A stretch of 64,000 nt of DNA from contig NZ_JAYKZZ010000009.1 of NCBI RefSeq assembly GCF_035818675.1, positions 113,654 through 177,653 of the forward strand, given 5' to 3'. Made by a program: the position numbers and the translations under genes. A model generated the notes under the pieces. The model saw only the letters and a list, made by a program, of their open reading frames with translations, had not been told where the DNA came from and did not search any database. The first letter of the stretch is position 1. Every line of letters starts with the position of its first letter. The stretch comes from Parapedobacter flavus (GTDB taxonomy: Bacteria > Bacteroidota > Bacteroidia > Sphingobacteriales > Sphingobacteriaceae). Shown piece by piece: positions 1-9,220 of the stretch.

Positions 1-15
1 TAACACGGTACTTCG

Positions 16-372
16 TTAATCGGGTTGCTCGCTGAGCGGATTCCGCCACACTTCGCGGATGAACTTGGCATGGCCGAAATCCTCTCCGTTTACCTTGTTA
101 TTGCCAGCGAACCCACCAAGCCCGCCAATCACCTTGCATTCGGCATCCTTTACCTCCGAAACCCAATCGCAGCAACAGGCGCTGTTGAACACGTAAACGT
201 ATTGGTTTTGGAAAACGTATTCGGTCACCACCGCATGATCACATATCCGGTCCGAAGTTGAGAAGGCCGCAATCTCCTCGCGCATACACGCCGTCAAGGC
301 GCCTACGTCGCGTTTTGAACACGATAGCATCGTGGCAATCAGCAACAGGGCAATCATTCGTAACTTGTCCAT
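16..372 (-). CDS. small lipoprotein, possibly DUF6970-like
   Basis: A 118-residue protein starting at the ATG at 372. The reading frame is open further upstream, but only this start gives a proper lipoprotein signal: MDKLRMIALLLIATMLSC with a lipobox Cys near residue 18. The mature part has a CCCDW cluster, a further Cys in DAECKVIGG, and an end rich in Gly and Asn. This layout resembles the small Cys-containing DUF6970 proteins of Bacteroidota; that assignment is from memory of the pattern and is not firm. It diverges from the GH76 gene across 77 bp. No function is known. Probably anchored in the inner or outer membrane facing the periplasm. Confidence 0.6.
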   Translation of the reverse strand: MDKLRMIALLLIATMLSCSKRDVGALTACMREEIAAFSTSDRICDHAVVTEYVFQNQYVYVFNSACCCDWVSEVKDAECKVIGGLGGFAGNNKVNGEDFGHAKFIREVWRNPLSEQPD

Positions 373-414
373 TACTAAGTCGTATTTGTTTGGTAATACG
401 AATATCGGGTTTAT

Positions 415-442
415 TTTGCTACACCGCAATTGTGTAAGTTTG
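415..442 (+). promoter_or_regulatory. Bacteroidota-type promoter of the GH76 gene
   Basis: An exact -7 element TAAGTTTG lies at 435-442 with TTTG at 415-418; the 16-nt spacer is shorter than the usual 19-20. The -7 box ends only 7 nt before the ATG at 450, so the transcript would be leaderless or nearly so. Confidence 0.5.
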
Positions 443-449
443 CGCCCAT

Positions 450-1913
450 ATGATGAATACACATTTCGCTTTATACTGCACACTCACGCTGATGGCTGGC
501 TCGGCCGCCGTGTTAAACCCATTTACCAACAATGCGGCCCCCGTTCGTTTTTCGGCGCCTGTGGATCGTATGGCCGTTGCCGACCTTGCCACACAGAACC
601 TGCATAGAGCCATGGAACTCGCAGACAGTGCTTTCACCCATTACTTTACCGGTGAGGGCATGGCGATGGCCCGGTTTTATGATCCCTATACGGGTGACCA
701 CTCGCAAGAGAAGGGAAGCGTATGGATGTATACCGCTGCCATCGAGGCAACAAATGCCATCCTGCATGCGCTCCAGACGCACAATCCCAACAACCAATCC
801 CAGCTGTACAACGCACACACCACCCGTTACCGCGACCAGCTCGCACGGCTTTACGACAACCTGGCCTATTATCGCGGCACGTTTGAGCTCACCTCGTTTA
901 CGCAAACCAGCGAATGGTCTGTCTACGGCGTACACCGCGCCACCACCAAGGGACGTGCCCAGGTTGCAGGCAAGGAAAACGTCTATGACGACCAGCAGTG
1001 GCTGGTACGAGAGCTGCTCCATTCGTATAAGCTTACTGGCGAACCAAGATATCTTGAAGAAGCGGAATATCTTACGGCTTACGTACTTGATGGGTGGGAT
1101 TGTACGCTCAATGCGTCTGGCAAAGAACATGGCGGCATCCCATGGGGCCCGGGCTATACCACCAAGCATGCATGCAGCAACGGTCCCTTCATCAGCCCCT
1201 TGGTGTGGTTACATGAGCACTACGCGGACAGCGATGAGGAAATCACCCACCGGTATATTACGCCGGACGGCAGCCGGAAAGCCACCGTCGTGAAAAAGTC
1301 CGACTATTACCTCCAATTTGCCGAGAAAGTATACGCTTGGCAGAAAGCTCATCTCCTGCGGCCGGATGGCGTATATGACGATTTCATGGGCGGCGGCGGC
1401 AAAATCCGATACGAGAAGGTGGATGGCGTGCCGTACCGAGCACATACCCCTTTGCATCAACAGGTGGGGCCTCCATATTCGTATAATGCAGGTTCTCCAC
1501 TATCCGGTGCGGTAGACCTCTACCGCGTTACCGGAAAGCCGGAATATCTCGACGATGCCAAGCAGCTTGCTGATGACAGCTTCCGCTATTTCGCGAAGCC
1601 GAGTGATCAATTGACGGGTTATTATGAATTTAAAGTGAAAGGATTCAACAACTGGTTCAACGGTGTGCTTATGCGTGCATACATGGAGGCCTATCCGATA
1701 TACCGTGGTGCAGAACCATACCTCCACCCGTTCCAACAAAACCTCGATTATGGCTACACCCATTTCCTGCATCGGGGCATCCTCCCGCCCGACCTGCTAA
1801 ACGGATGGACGGATGACCGCCGGGTGGAGGGGATGTTTGCCTTTACGTTTGCGGCCCAATATGCGCTTCTTTCGGAATATGCATTATCTTTGACATCATC
1901 TTATGTCTTTTAG
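450..1913 (+). CDS. secreted glycoside hydrolase family 76 (alpha-1,6-mannanase-like)
   Basis: A 487-residue protein. GH76 enzymes are (alpha/alpha)6-barrel endo-alpha-1,6-mannanases acting on fungal or mycobacterial mannans, with two adjacent aspartates as catalytic acid and base. Here the motif VYDDQQW places that pair at D180-D181. Other family hallmarks are the aromatic-rich helices and the HGGIPWGPGYTTKHACSNGP segment that forms part of the active-site cleft. The N-terminus (MMNTHFALYCTLTLMAGSAA) looks like a signal peptide, weakly charged, so periplasmic or surface location is likely. No SusCD pair adjoins it, so it is not part of an obvious mannan locus. The start is 450 or 453 (two Met in a row). 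Confidence 0.82.
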   Translation: MMNTHFALYCTLTLMAGSAAVLNPFTNNAAPVRFSAPVDRMAVADLATQNLHRAMELADSAFTHYFTGEGMAMARFYDPYTGDHSQEKGSVWMYTAAIEATNAILHALQTHNPNNQSQLYNAHTTRYRDQLARLYDNLAYYRGTFELTSFTQTSEWSVYGVHRATTKGRAQVAGKENVYDDQQWLVRELLHSYKLTGEPRYLEEAEYLTAYVLDGWDCTLNASGKEHGGIPWGPGYTTKHACSNGPFISPLVWLHEHYADSDEEITHRYITPDGSRKATVVKKSDYYLQFAEKVYAWQKAHLLRPDGVYDDFMGGGGKIRYEKVDGVPYRAHTPLHQQVGPPYSYNAGSPLSGAVDLYRVTGKPEYLDDAKQLADDSFRYFAKPSDQLTGYYEFKVKGFNNWFNGVLMRAYMEAYPIYRGAEPYLHPFQQNLDYGYTHFLHRGILPPDLLNGWTDDRRVEGMFAFTFAAQYALLSEYALSLTSSYVF

Positions 1914-1931
1914 GAATTGACAATTGGGCGA

Positions 1932-2291
1932 ATGGATATGGAATTTCAGGCAATCGGGAATACAGGAATCGCAGCGGTCATTACTGGCGAAGTCATTGTC
2001 AATAACGCGGAAGACGGCGTAGACTTGATTGGAAACGCATACTATCAAGGGTTTGACAAGATCTTGCTTTATAAAGAAAACCTTTCGTCCGATTTTTTTG
2101 ATCTGAAAACCGGAATGGCGGGAGAAATTCTACAGAAATTTTCCAATTACCGGGTTCGGCTAGCCATCGTAGGTGATTTCAGCGAATATAACAGCAAGAG
2201 TTTGCGAGACTTCATCCGCGAAAGCAACACGGGTAAATTGGTTAACTTCCTTTCGTCCAAAGAAGAGGCGATCGATCGATTAACGGTTTAG
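1932..2291 (+). CDS. DUF4180 domain protein
   Basis: About 119 residues from the ATG at 1932; an upstream TTG at 1917 and an ATG at 1938 are alternatives. The pattern (GVDLIGNAYYQGFDKILLYKENL, split here as GVDLIGNAYYQG then FDKILLYKENL; FFDLKTGMAGEILQKFSNY; RLAIVGDFS) matches DUF4180, a small cytoplasmic alpha/beta family of unknown function that is widespread in bacteria. It lies 18 bp after the GH76 stop and may be cotranscribed, but no functional link is evident. It ends just before the convergent peroxidase gene. Confidence 0.8.
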   Translation: MDMEFQAIGNTGIAAVITGEVIVNNAEDGVDLIGNAYYQGFDKILLYKENLSSDFFDLKTGMAGEILQKFSNYRVRLAIVGDFSEYNSKSLRDFIRESNTGKLVNFLSSKEEAIDRLTV

Positions 2292-2295
2292 TGGT

Positions 2296-3420
2296 TCACC
2301 GAGGTAATTCGGGGCGCTGCATACGGTATTGCGTGGCCGTTATGGCACCGAGAAAAGCCACCACAGCTTCCTTTTCATCGGCTGTAAGTTCTAGGGGCCG
2401 CAAGATGGGGTCTGTCACCGGATAGAGCGGATCGGCCGCTTTCTCTTCGGCCGATGGATTGATCATGTGCATGCCACTGTTATAAATATTTACGACACCC
2501 ATGATGTTTGAAAACAGTCCATTATGCATCCATGGATCATTATGCATTACATCGCGCAACGACGGTGTACGGAAACGCCCCACATCTTCCGGGTCTTTCG
2601 TTACCTCATAGCGACCTAGGTCTTCGTATTTCCGTTTGTAATACGTCAACCCGATATTGTGGAACTGCTCATCGGTAAAATGCGGTCCGAAGTGGCAGTT
2701 CATGCAGCGCGCCTTGGTGCGGAAAAGGTGTAGGCCTTTGATTTCCTGGTCGGTCAATCGTTCATACTCTCCCTCCACAAAGCGGTCGAAACGGCTGCGG
2801 CGACCAATGATGGTCCGCTGGAAAGCGGCCAACGCCTCCCCTACACGGTCGAACGATGCCACCGAATCGCCATACGCCTCAGCAAACAGTTCGCGGTATC
2901 GGGGGATGGCCTCCAGTTTTTCCCGAATCTCCTGCGGATCTGAGGCCATTTCATGGTGCGCCTCAATGGGGCTGAGCACTTGCGATTCGAGGGTTAGTGC
3001 GCGGCCGTCCCAGAATAGCGATTTGCGTGCCCCCACATTCAAGAGCGATGGCGTATTGCGCATGCCTTGCAGGTGGTCGTTCCCCAGTGCTACCGACCGC
3101 TGGTCGGCCCACGACCGCTGCGGGTCGTGGCAGCTGCTGCACGATATCTGGTTCGATCCCGAAAGCAACGGGTCAAAGAACAGCAATTTACCCAGCGCTT
3201 CTTTCGGCTGGGAGATGATCCGGAAATAGCTGGTGTCCGGGCCGGGCAGTGCTTCAAATTCCTGCCAATGTATACCACTATCGATATCGGGCGTCGGCCA
3301 CTCCGTTATCGGGCGGCTATACAGTGCCCGCAGGCCATCATCTTCGCCTTCAGGGGTCAGGAAAGCCGACCCCACTACGAAAACGAGTAATCCTGAAACG
3401 ACGAGAAGCGCTTTATACAT
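2296..3420 (-). CDS. di-haem cytochrome c peroxidase (MauG/CcpA family)
   Basis: A 374-residue protein with an N-terminal hydrophobic segment (residues 4-20) serving as signal or anchor. It carries two c-type haem sites: CSSCH (C94, C97, H98) and CMNCH (C239, C242, H243), as in bacterial di-haem peroxidases that reduce hydrogen peroxide in the periplasm, or in MauG-like oxidases. RNTPSLLNV and FWDGR are typical of the family. It is the last gene of a minus-strand operon behind a TonB receptor, a DUF4876 lipoprotein and a DUF6850 beta-barrel, with short gaps. That context points to a redox step linked to the receptor's ligand, perhaps a metal or haem, rather than general peroxide defence. Confidence 0.88.
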   Translation of the reverse strand: MYKALLVVSGLLVFVVGSAFLTPEGEDDGLRALYSRPITEWPTPDIDSGIHWQEFEALPGPDTSYFRIISQPKEALGKLLFFDPLLSGSNQISCSSCHDPQRSWADQRSVALGNDHLQGMRNTPSLLNVGARKSLFWDGRALTLESQVLSPIEAHHEMASDPQEIREKLEAIPRYRELFAEAYGDSVASFDRVGEALAAFQRTIIGRRSRFDRFVEGEYERLTDQEIKGLHLFRTKARCMNCHFGPHFTDEQFHNIGLTYYKRKYEDLGRYEVTKDPEDVGRFRTPSLRDVMHNDPWMHNGLFSNIMGVVNIYNSGMHMINPSAEEKAADPLYPVTDPILRPLELTADEKEAVVAFLGAITATQYRMQRPELPR

Positions 3421-3437
3421 GTTGCAAAAATAATGGA

Positions 3438-4958
3438 TTAAAACAAAAAGCCGACATTTACGCCCAGCATGCCGCCACGGTGGTCCGCATCATAGCAGAC
3501 CAGTTGGCCATCGATGTTCACAAACCCCACCAGTGCCGGGTTTAGCTGTACCTCTGTCCGTAAGGCGGCCTTCCAGCGCTGCTGGCTGGCCGAGAGGTAG
3601 GCGAAATTGCCCGCAAGCATTTGATAGATCCCCCTGCCAGGGCTTACGTCGGCCCATTGCGACACGATGGCGGTTGCCGCCCGGTGGTTGTAGCCCAGTT
3701 GGGCGGTCAGCCACGTAGCCGACCAGCTTTTGGTAGCCGATAGATGTACTCCCCCATGCAGGTAGCCCACTTCCATCCGCCGGGTGGGATCTACATATGC
3801 CCTACTGTTGTACACATAACCGCCGGTGCCGGCTATGGCCCACCGCAGGGACGGGCCTTCCCGCTCGAAAGCGGCGTTAAGCGCAAGGGCATAGTGATCA
3901 TGGACATAGCGGAGCGCCTCATCAATTTTTGTCATACCCGTCTCCGCATCGCGGTTGTTGAAGCGTGCTTCGTAGCCGTTACGTTGCTGTAGCTGCCCCT
4001 GCGCACCTGCATATAACCGTTTGTTACCCCATTCGGTGGCATAGCCAATAGCTCCTGACCAGGTACCTGCTGATATTTTAGCTATGGGATCTAAAATGTT
4101 CGACAGTTCCTTATCCATTGAAAAACGGCGGTAGCCGATATCGGCCATCCATCCTTGCCGGCTTGTCGGCGCCAGGTAAACCGTGGGTGCCCAACTGTAG
4201 CCGGTATAATACGCATCGGTGCGCGTACCCGCCAGTAGCGTGTTGAACACGCCGAGCCCAGCATCGTGGTACACGAGGGGGGTCCCCACTTCGCTGACAA
4301 AGTCGAGGTGGTTTACCTGCCTATACCTGCTACCGCCGAGGCTGGTCGCTAGTTGGTAACGGGAGCTGATGGCCACGCTGGCCGCTAGGGTGGCGTCGAT
4401 GTCGGCCACCACGGCATTCAATCGGGGGTCGCGGTCGCGGTATCCTTGGTCGCCACGGAAACCCGCCTCGGCACCATAGCCCCAGCGCCCGTGTTGCCAC
4501 GCATAGCCACCGCGGAATGCGTAGCGCTCGGTTTGGAGGCTGCCCCCCACCGTATCGGCCATCACATAAGGCGCGATGATTTCGTAGTCCAGCGACTCGT
4601 TGTAATTCACCCCGAAGGTGCGCTTGTTTTGATACTGGGCATCGCCCCACAGGGTGCCTTTCGCGACGTGGCGTAGCGATGCGGCGCTGACGCCCAGTTG
4701 GCGGTAGCCACTTCCCTCCTGGTAGATGTACCTGTCGCTGGACTCGTACCGGTGACCGGCATCAATGGTCGATACATCCCAGCTGCGCAAAAAGCGCTTC
4801 AGGGATGGCGAACGGTAGTGTTGGTCGACCAGCCGGACCACCACTGATTGCTCTGTGCGTACCCGCTGGACGATATCCACGGTATCCTGGGCGCATACCG
4901 GGTATGCGCCCAAGATCACCAGGGCTAGCACATAGAGGATGGACAACCTACCGTACAT
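3438..4958 (-). CDS. DUF6850-type outer-membrane beta-barrel protein
   Basis: A 506-residue protein with a signal peptide ending near VCAQD (about residue 24). The rest is a run of alternating aromatic and hydrophobic strands ending in GMLGVNVGFLF, with the terminal Phe typical of outer-membrane barrels. I match it to DUF6850, which in Bacteroidota is usually next to a DUF4876 lipoprotein; that is exactly the arrangement here (9-bp gap). Function is unknown. Adjacency to a TonB receptor upstream and a haem peroxidase downstream suggests a role at the outer membrane in the same process. Confidence 0.72.
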   Translation of the reverse strand: MYGRLSILYVLALVILGAYPVCAQDTVDIVQRVRTEQSVVVRLVDQHYRSPSLKRFLRSWDVSTIDAGHRYESSDRYIYQEGSGYRQLGVSAASLRHVAKGTLWGDAQYQNKRTFGVNYNESLDYEIIAPYVMADTVGGSLQTERYAFRGGYAWQHGRWGYGAEAGFRGDQGYRDRDPRLNAVVADIDATLAASVAISSRYQLATSLGGSRYRQVNHLDFVSEVGTPLVYHDAGLGVFNTLLAGTRTDAYYTGYSWAPTVYLAPTSRQGWMADIGYRRFSMDKELSNILDPIAKISAGTWSGAIGYATEWGNKRLYAGAQGQLQQRNGYEARFNNRDAETGMTKIDEALRYVHDHYALALNAAFEREGPSLRWAIAGTGGYVYNSRAYVDPTRRMEVGYLHGGVHLSATKSWSATWLTAQLGYNHRAATAIVSQWADVSPGRGIYQMLAGNFAYLSASQQRWKAALRTEVQLNPALVGFVNIDGQLVCYDADHRGGMLGVNVGFLF

Positions 4959-4967
4959 CGCAACTAA

Positions 4968-6167
4968 CTAATTGGCCAGTGAAAGTGCTGCTTCCGGTTC
5001 GAAATCTTCGGTGGAGTTGTTAGTATCTTGCAATACCTGGCGACCATCTGCCGTAGTGGAAGCTACCTTGCGGCGCACACTCTTACCGTAGCGGTTGTCA
5101 TCGCTGTTCACTTTACCGCAATACGTCCAGCCCATATCCAATGAAGGGTCCGTCACGATCCATTCAAATTCCGATTCCACGCTGAGGTTCACGGCATCCA
5201 CGATCCATTCGTTCGGAATTTTGTAGGATGCAACAGTCCGCATGGAGCCGCCACCCCTATCGTATTCGTATTCATACGCTTGTTGGGCTTGGAAAGCTTC
5301 CACATCCCCTTCAAATTTGGCCAGCACATAGCTCTTGAAGCCGCGGTTGTGCATAGTGAGGTAAGGCGCTACGTTGACGAGGTCGGTTACCTGGGGATTA
5401 TCCACATTGAGGGCTGACAGCAGTTCCACTTCAAAATCAGCGCCGCTCAGGTCGATCGAGTTGGCATTGAATTCCCGGTGGTCGATGGCGTTGTTTGCCA
5501 CAACAACAGAAGCTCCGGGCTGCACAGGATAATCATCGCCATCGCCGGGAATCATCACGATGGTAGCGCTGGTGAATGCCGATGCCATTACATCAGGGGT
5601 GTATTCGCGCTTGGTGGTGGTGAGGAAGTCCGATTCGGCGAATACCAAACCATCGGCATACAATACGACGTCTGAGTTGTTGTACACCACGAAATACTTA
5701 TCACCATTGTACGTTTTGCCTTCCGGGGTTTGCGAACCCGTGAAATAAATCTCGCTGAGTACAAATCCGGTTTTGTTATTGTAGAGAAACAGCTCCAGTG
5801 TTAACGCTTTTTCCGTTCCCGAGATGACCACCCCGTTCTGCACACCGCGTACTTCACCGTCATAGTCAAACCCATCGCGCGAATAGCTGACGCTACCGAT
5901 TACCGTAACGGCATACGATCCAGCGGGTGCATCGATGGTGAATTGGCCGTTCTCGAAGACGGTGGCGCTGTACGTCGCGCCGCTATTGATCTCGGTGAGG
6001 GTTAATGTAGCCGCATCGATGGAGACGTTGTCGATGCCTTCGGGGTTGGTCACCGCTACGGTTACCGCAGTACGCTCCAGGGCTGGGACGTCCTTCTTAC
6101 ATGCTTGGAAGGCGAGCGCTATACCCAAGACCAGTCCAAGTGTTTTCAAAATACGTGTGTTACTCAT
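4968..6167 (-). CDS. DUF4876 lipoprotein
   Basis: A 399-residue lipoprotein with signal MSNTRILKTLGLVLGIALAF and lipobox Cys in FQACKK. An Ig-like or carboxypeptidase-regulatory-like beta domain follows (about residues 30-120), then the DUF4876 region beginning near VLSEIYFTGSQTPEGK, which has the FVVYNNSDVVLYADGLVF stretch seen in the family. The family has no assigned function; its members are usually encoded beside TonB-dependent receptors, as here (22 bp downstream of one). A substrate-capturing surface lipoprotein, analogous in position to SusD, is a plausible inference. Confidence 0.78.
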   Translation of the reverse strand: MSNTRILKTLGLVLGIALAFQACKKDVPALERTAVTVAVTNPEGIDNVSIDAATLTLTEINSGATYSATVFENGQFTIDAPAGSYAVTVIGSVSYSRDGFDYDGEVRGVQNGVVISGTEKALTLELFLYNNKTGFVLSEIYFTGSQTPEGKTYNGDKYFVVYNNSDVVLYADGLVFAESDFLTTTKREYTPDVMASAFTSATIVMIPGDGDDYPVQPGASVVVANNAIDHREFNANSIDLSGADFEVELLSALNVDNPQVTDLVNVAPYLTMHNRGFKSYVLAKFEGDVEAFQAQQAYEYEYDRGGGSMRTVASYKIPNEWIVDAVNLSVESEFEWIVTDPSLDMGWTYCGKVNSDDNRYGKSVRRKVASTTADGRQVLQDTNNSTEDFEPEAALSLAN

Positions 6168-6189
6168 GATTGATAATGTATGATGTTTA

Positions 6190-8991
6190 TTAAAAATTAA
6201 AATTTAATTCCATTCCGAAATAAGGGCCTTGGGTATCCCTTCGCGAGTATCGGACACCATATGACTCGTAATCCGGTGAATATACCAGTACCCGATTTAC
6301 GAACATAGATACGCGTATCTGATCGCGGAACACTTTGGCGGCTTTGAAATTCACTGTCGTTGCAAAGGGTACCAACCGGCGTCGGAACTGGGCATCGGTA
6401 ACCGGGTCTACGAGCCATTGCAACACCGGGTCGTTTGCCTCCGTTTCGGTATATGGGTGCGTTTGCCCGTCTATCCCTTGGTAGGCCACGGGTATGCCCG
6501 TGCGCGGTATGGTCTGTTTTACCTGGAACCATTCGCTTTGCACCGAGACGTACGTATGCAGCCCGATCCGGGGCAGATAGCCGTCGGCCGTCAAGTTTGT
6601 GTTAAACAACTGCCGATCATAGCTTTGGGCGTGGTGTTCATAAGTACCCACATACTGGTAAATATCCCCATTACTATCGATAGCCGATACCGGTATCCGC
6701 ATGCCGTATCTACCCGTATTGCGGTATTTCGTGTGGAACCAGGCGCCGTTTAAGGTCATGCGCATATTCAATAGCGTCATCCGCCGCGATGCGAACTGAA
6801 ACTCAAGCCCTTTTTTCTCGATGGTAGAGTTGTTTCCTGTTTTACCGTATCCCTCATATTCGGTGACTTCCCGGTATTCAAAGTCGTCTAGCTGCGGCGG
6901 CGCCGTTAGCGCACCAGCATCTATGGACGTGCCATCGTACTGGCGATAGGTAAAGGGGAGATAATGGTTCTCCGACCGGAAAGCCGACCCCATGTATTCG
7001 TAAAAATAAGTGATGGAAAGGCGGTTGCCCAGCCATTGCCAGTCGCCAAATACTTCCCATTTGTGGTTCACCGCTGCCTGAAGCGCAGGGCTTTCGCGGT
7101 CTACGATGTACGTCATTACGTTCGCCTTCCGGTATTCGGGGTTATTGTGGTAAAAATTCAGCTGGATAAAGTCGACGTACTGGGGGGCTGGGTATAATTG
7201 CTGGAGGGTGGGCGTTTTGGAATGTCGGCCGTACCCACCCCCTATCGCCATCCAAAGCGGCTGCCCGCCAACGTCTACGGCAGGCAAGTTCCAACGGAGG
7301 TTCACCCGCGGATCGAGCAGTACCTTACCGGTCAAGTCGTAGTCGTTGGGCAGGTTAAGCAGCCGCATGCCGCGGATGCCCAGTCGTGCCGACAGGCGGT
7401 GGGCGCCCAACGCAAGCGTCGCCAGGTCTTCCCCATAAAGCGCTGCGGTATGCATGGCCGGGATGTCGCGGAAGGCGCGCGGCCGTCCGGTAGTTCCCAA
7501 TTGGTTAGGTGGGAAATCAAGATCATACACTTCCCCATCGCCAAAATTCTTGCTGTAATTGCTTTCGGCACCCAGCTTGATCGCATGGCGTATGCCACCC
7601 GTGCGGGTGTGCAGTTGTAGTTTTGCCTTTACCATGGCAGTAAGTGGCCGGCCGCCCACCCACAGATGCGCCGCATAGCTTGGCGTCATGTAGTGGGCAT
7701 CGTGTGCACCTTCTTCCAACGCGTTGGCCAGTATGGTGGCCGAACGTGCCTGGATCCATTTCACCTGGTCGATCTCATCCTGTTGGTAGTTCACGTTGGT
7801 AGTCACCTCGAGCGACTGCCACAGGGGATGTTCTTTCCACGACCATTGCAGCTGGTTGTATAGTCCGTACCGGTTGTAGGTAGATCGGTACCGATCTACC
7901 GGTGCATAGCCATTATCGGGATCCACCTTATCCCGGTCAATGTTGGTTTGATAGTCCAGTGCGGCATTCCAGCGAAGTTTCCCGCTTTCGCGCAGCCAGT
8001 CTTTCGTCGTCCGTAACGACGCGTTGATGCGTTGGTAGGTCTCGAAGTTGTTGGTCGGGTTCTGTTTGGCATCCAAAAAACCGGCATCCAGATTAATGGC
8101 TAGGTGCTTCTTTTTCACATCGAAGCCCTTGCCTATCGCCACCAGTTTCGAAAAGCCATCGGCTTTCGCACGGAGGGTGTATGGTCGGGCGCCCTTGCGC
8201 CGCTCAATCTCAATGAGCCCGCTGGTCAGGTCGCCATACTCGACCGAAGGGATGCCCCGCACTACCTTTACCGTTTCGATATCGTCGGTGGTGATGAAGC
8301 GCATGTCTACCCCAGCGTTTACCGCACTCCGATTATAATCGGGCCCCACCTGGTTTTCCCCCGCGGTGCGGACAGTGCTTTGCAGGTTCGCGTTGGTGTT
8401 GATTTGGGCGCCGTCGATAACGAATGCCGTGCCGAGCGAGCTTGTCTCGTAGTCGCCCCTACCCGCTAAACCCACCTCGCGCAGGTGAATCCGGTTAGCC
8501 TCGGTCAGCAATGGGTCGGCCGATTGCCCGCCGGGTAGCAATTCCAGTAAATCTGTGAAACTCGCGGGCTGAAGAAGTTCCATCGCTTTCCTATCGATCA
8601 CGGAGGCTGCGGTAAGATCCGTCGCCTCCGAAGCCGTTACATACACCTCGTCAATGGGCCGTTCGGCCGGCTCCAACAGCAGATGCAAACTGTCCTCATA
8701 CGGTATTTCAAGTGATTGCGTCAACACCGCGAAGCCCAAGGTTTTCACTTCCAGCAGGTAATTGCCCTGGGCCAACCCCGTGAAACGAAATGACCCGTCT
8801 TCGTGGGTTATCGTTAATAAGTGTTTATCCCCTAGGTTCAGTCGTATGGTGATGAAGCTGATCGGCTGTATAGTTTTTTTATCCACAACGGTTCCGGCAA
8901 TTGAATGACTAGCCTGTCCAAATGCCCCTGACGGTACGATCGCCAATAGGCCAACAACAATAAATATAGCAGCGGAACGCACGTATCTCAA
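6190..8991 (-). CDS. TonB-dependent receptor with carboxypeptidase-regulatory-like domain
   Basis: A 933-residue outer-membrane receptor. The signal peptide (residues 1-25) is followed by a CarboxypepD_reg-like domain (about 30-105), a plug domain (about 115-260, including VVRGIPSVEYGDLTSGLIEI) and a 22-stranded barrel ending GPYFGMELNFNF. It is not of the SusC type: there is no SusD partner, and a DUF4876 lipoprotein follows instead. It heads the four-gene operon down to the di-haem peroxidase. The promoter and palindrome upstream (9014-9067) suggest repression by a metal- or ligand-sensing dimer. The substrate is unknown; iron or haem is possible given the peroxidase. Confidence 0.9.
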   Translation of the reverse strand: MRYVRSAAIFIVVGLLAIVPSGAFGQASHSIAGTVVDKKTIQPISFITIRLNLGDKHLLTITHEDGSFRFTGLAQGNYLLEVKTLGFAVLTQSLEIPYEDSLHLLLEPAERPIDEVYVTASEATDLTAASVIDRKAMELLQPASFTDLLELLPGGQSADPLLTEANRIHLREVGLAGRGDYETSSLGTAFVIDGAQINTNANLQSTVRTAGENQVGPDYNRSAVNAGVDMRFITTDDIETVKVVRGIPSVEYGDLTSGLIEIERRKGARPYTLRAKADGFSKLVAIGKGFDVKKKHLAINLDAGFLDAKQNPTNNFETYQRINASLRTTKDWLRESGKLRWNAALDYQTNIDRDKVDPDNGYAPVDRYRSTYNRYGLYNQLQWSWKEHPLWQSLEVTTNVNYQQDEIDQVKWIQARSATILANALEEGAHDAHYMTPSYAAHLWVGGRPLTAMVKAKLQLHTRTGGIRHAIKLGAESNYSKNFGDGEVYDLDFPPNQLGTTGRPRAFRDIPAMHTAALYGEDLATLALGAHRLSARLGIRGMRLLNLPNDYDLTGKVLLDPRVNLRWNLPAVDVGGQPLWMAIGGGYGRHSKTPTLQQLYPAPQYVDFIQLNFYHNNPEYRKANVMTYIVDRESPALQAAVNHKWEVFGDWQWLGNRLSITYFYEYMGSAFRSENHYLPFTYRQYDGTSIDAGALTAPPQLDDFEYREVTEYEGYGKTGNNSTIEKKGLEFQFASRRMTLLNMRMTLNGAWFHTKYRNTGRYGMRIPVSAIDSNGDIYQYVGTYEHHAQSYDRQLFNTNLTADGYLPRIGLHTYVSVQSEWFQVKQTIPRTGIPVAYQGIDGQTHPYTETEANDPVLQWLVDPVTDAQFRRRLVPFATTVNFKAAKVFRDQIRVSMFVNRVLVYSPDYESYGVRYSRRDTQGPYFGMELNFNF

Positions 8992-9013
8992 ACTTTTTAA
9001 TAGGCCTAATACT

Positions 9014-9067
9014 ATTTAGACTTATTACTAATTGCGCAAAAGTACGGATTTATGTGAAGCCTGCAAG
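9014..9067 (-). promoter_or_regulatory. promoter and candidate operator of the TonB/DUF4876/DUF6850/peroxidase operon
   Basis: On the minus strand, CTTG (9064-9067), a 19-bp spacer and TACTTTTG (9037-9044) match the Bacteroidota promoter, with one mismatch in the -33 box. Just downstream, covering the expected start point, is an imperfect palindrome at 9014-9033: ATTTAG, 8 bp, then CTAATT. It is AT-rich and Fur-box-like in style. The promoter call is good; the operator and its regulator are inference. Confidence 0.55.
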
Positions 9068-9220
9068 TTAAAATGCAAAAACGTGCACCGCGCTATTTTC
9101 GTCGGTTTATTTTTCTATTTTTGGTTTGACTATTTCTTATGTGGTATTCGGTGGCCCGCCGTCAGTTAAGGCCGAGAGGCTTAGGCGGCCGAAATGAGAA
9201 TCAAATTAAAAATTTAACGA

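Noticed and set aside
513..1169. Long minus-strand frame opposite the GH76 gene
   Set aside because: It is a shadow of the GH76 coding sequence with no motif of its own; similar long antisense frames opposite the M3 peptidase, SusC, SusD and aconitase genes were discarded for the same reason.
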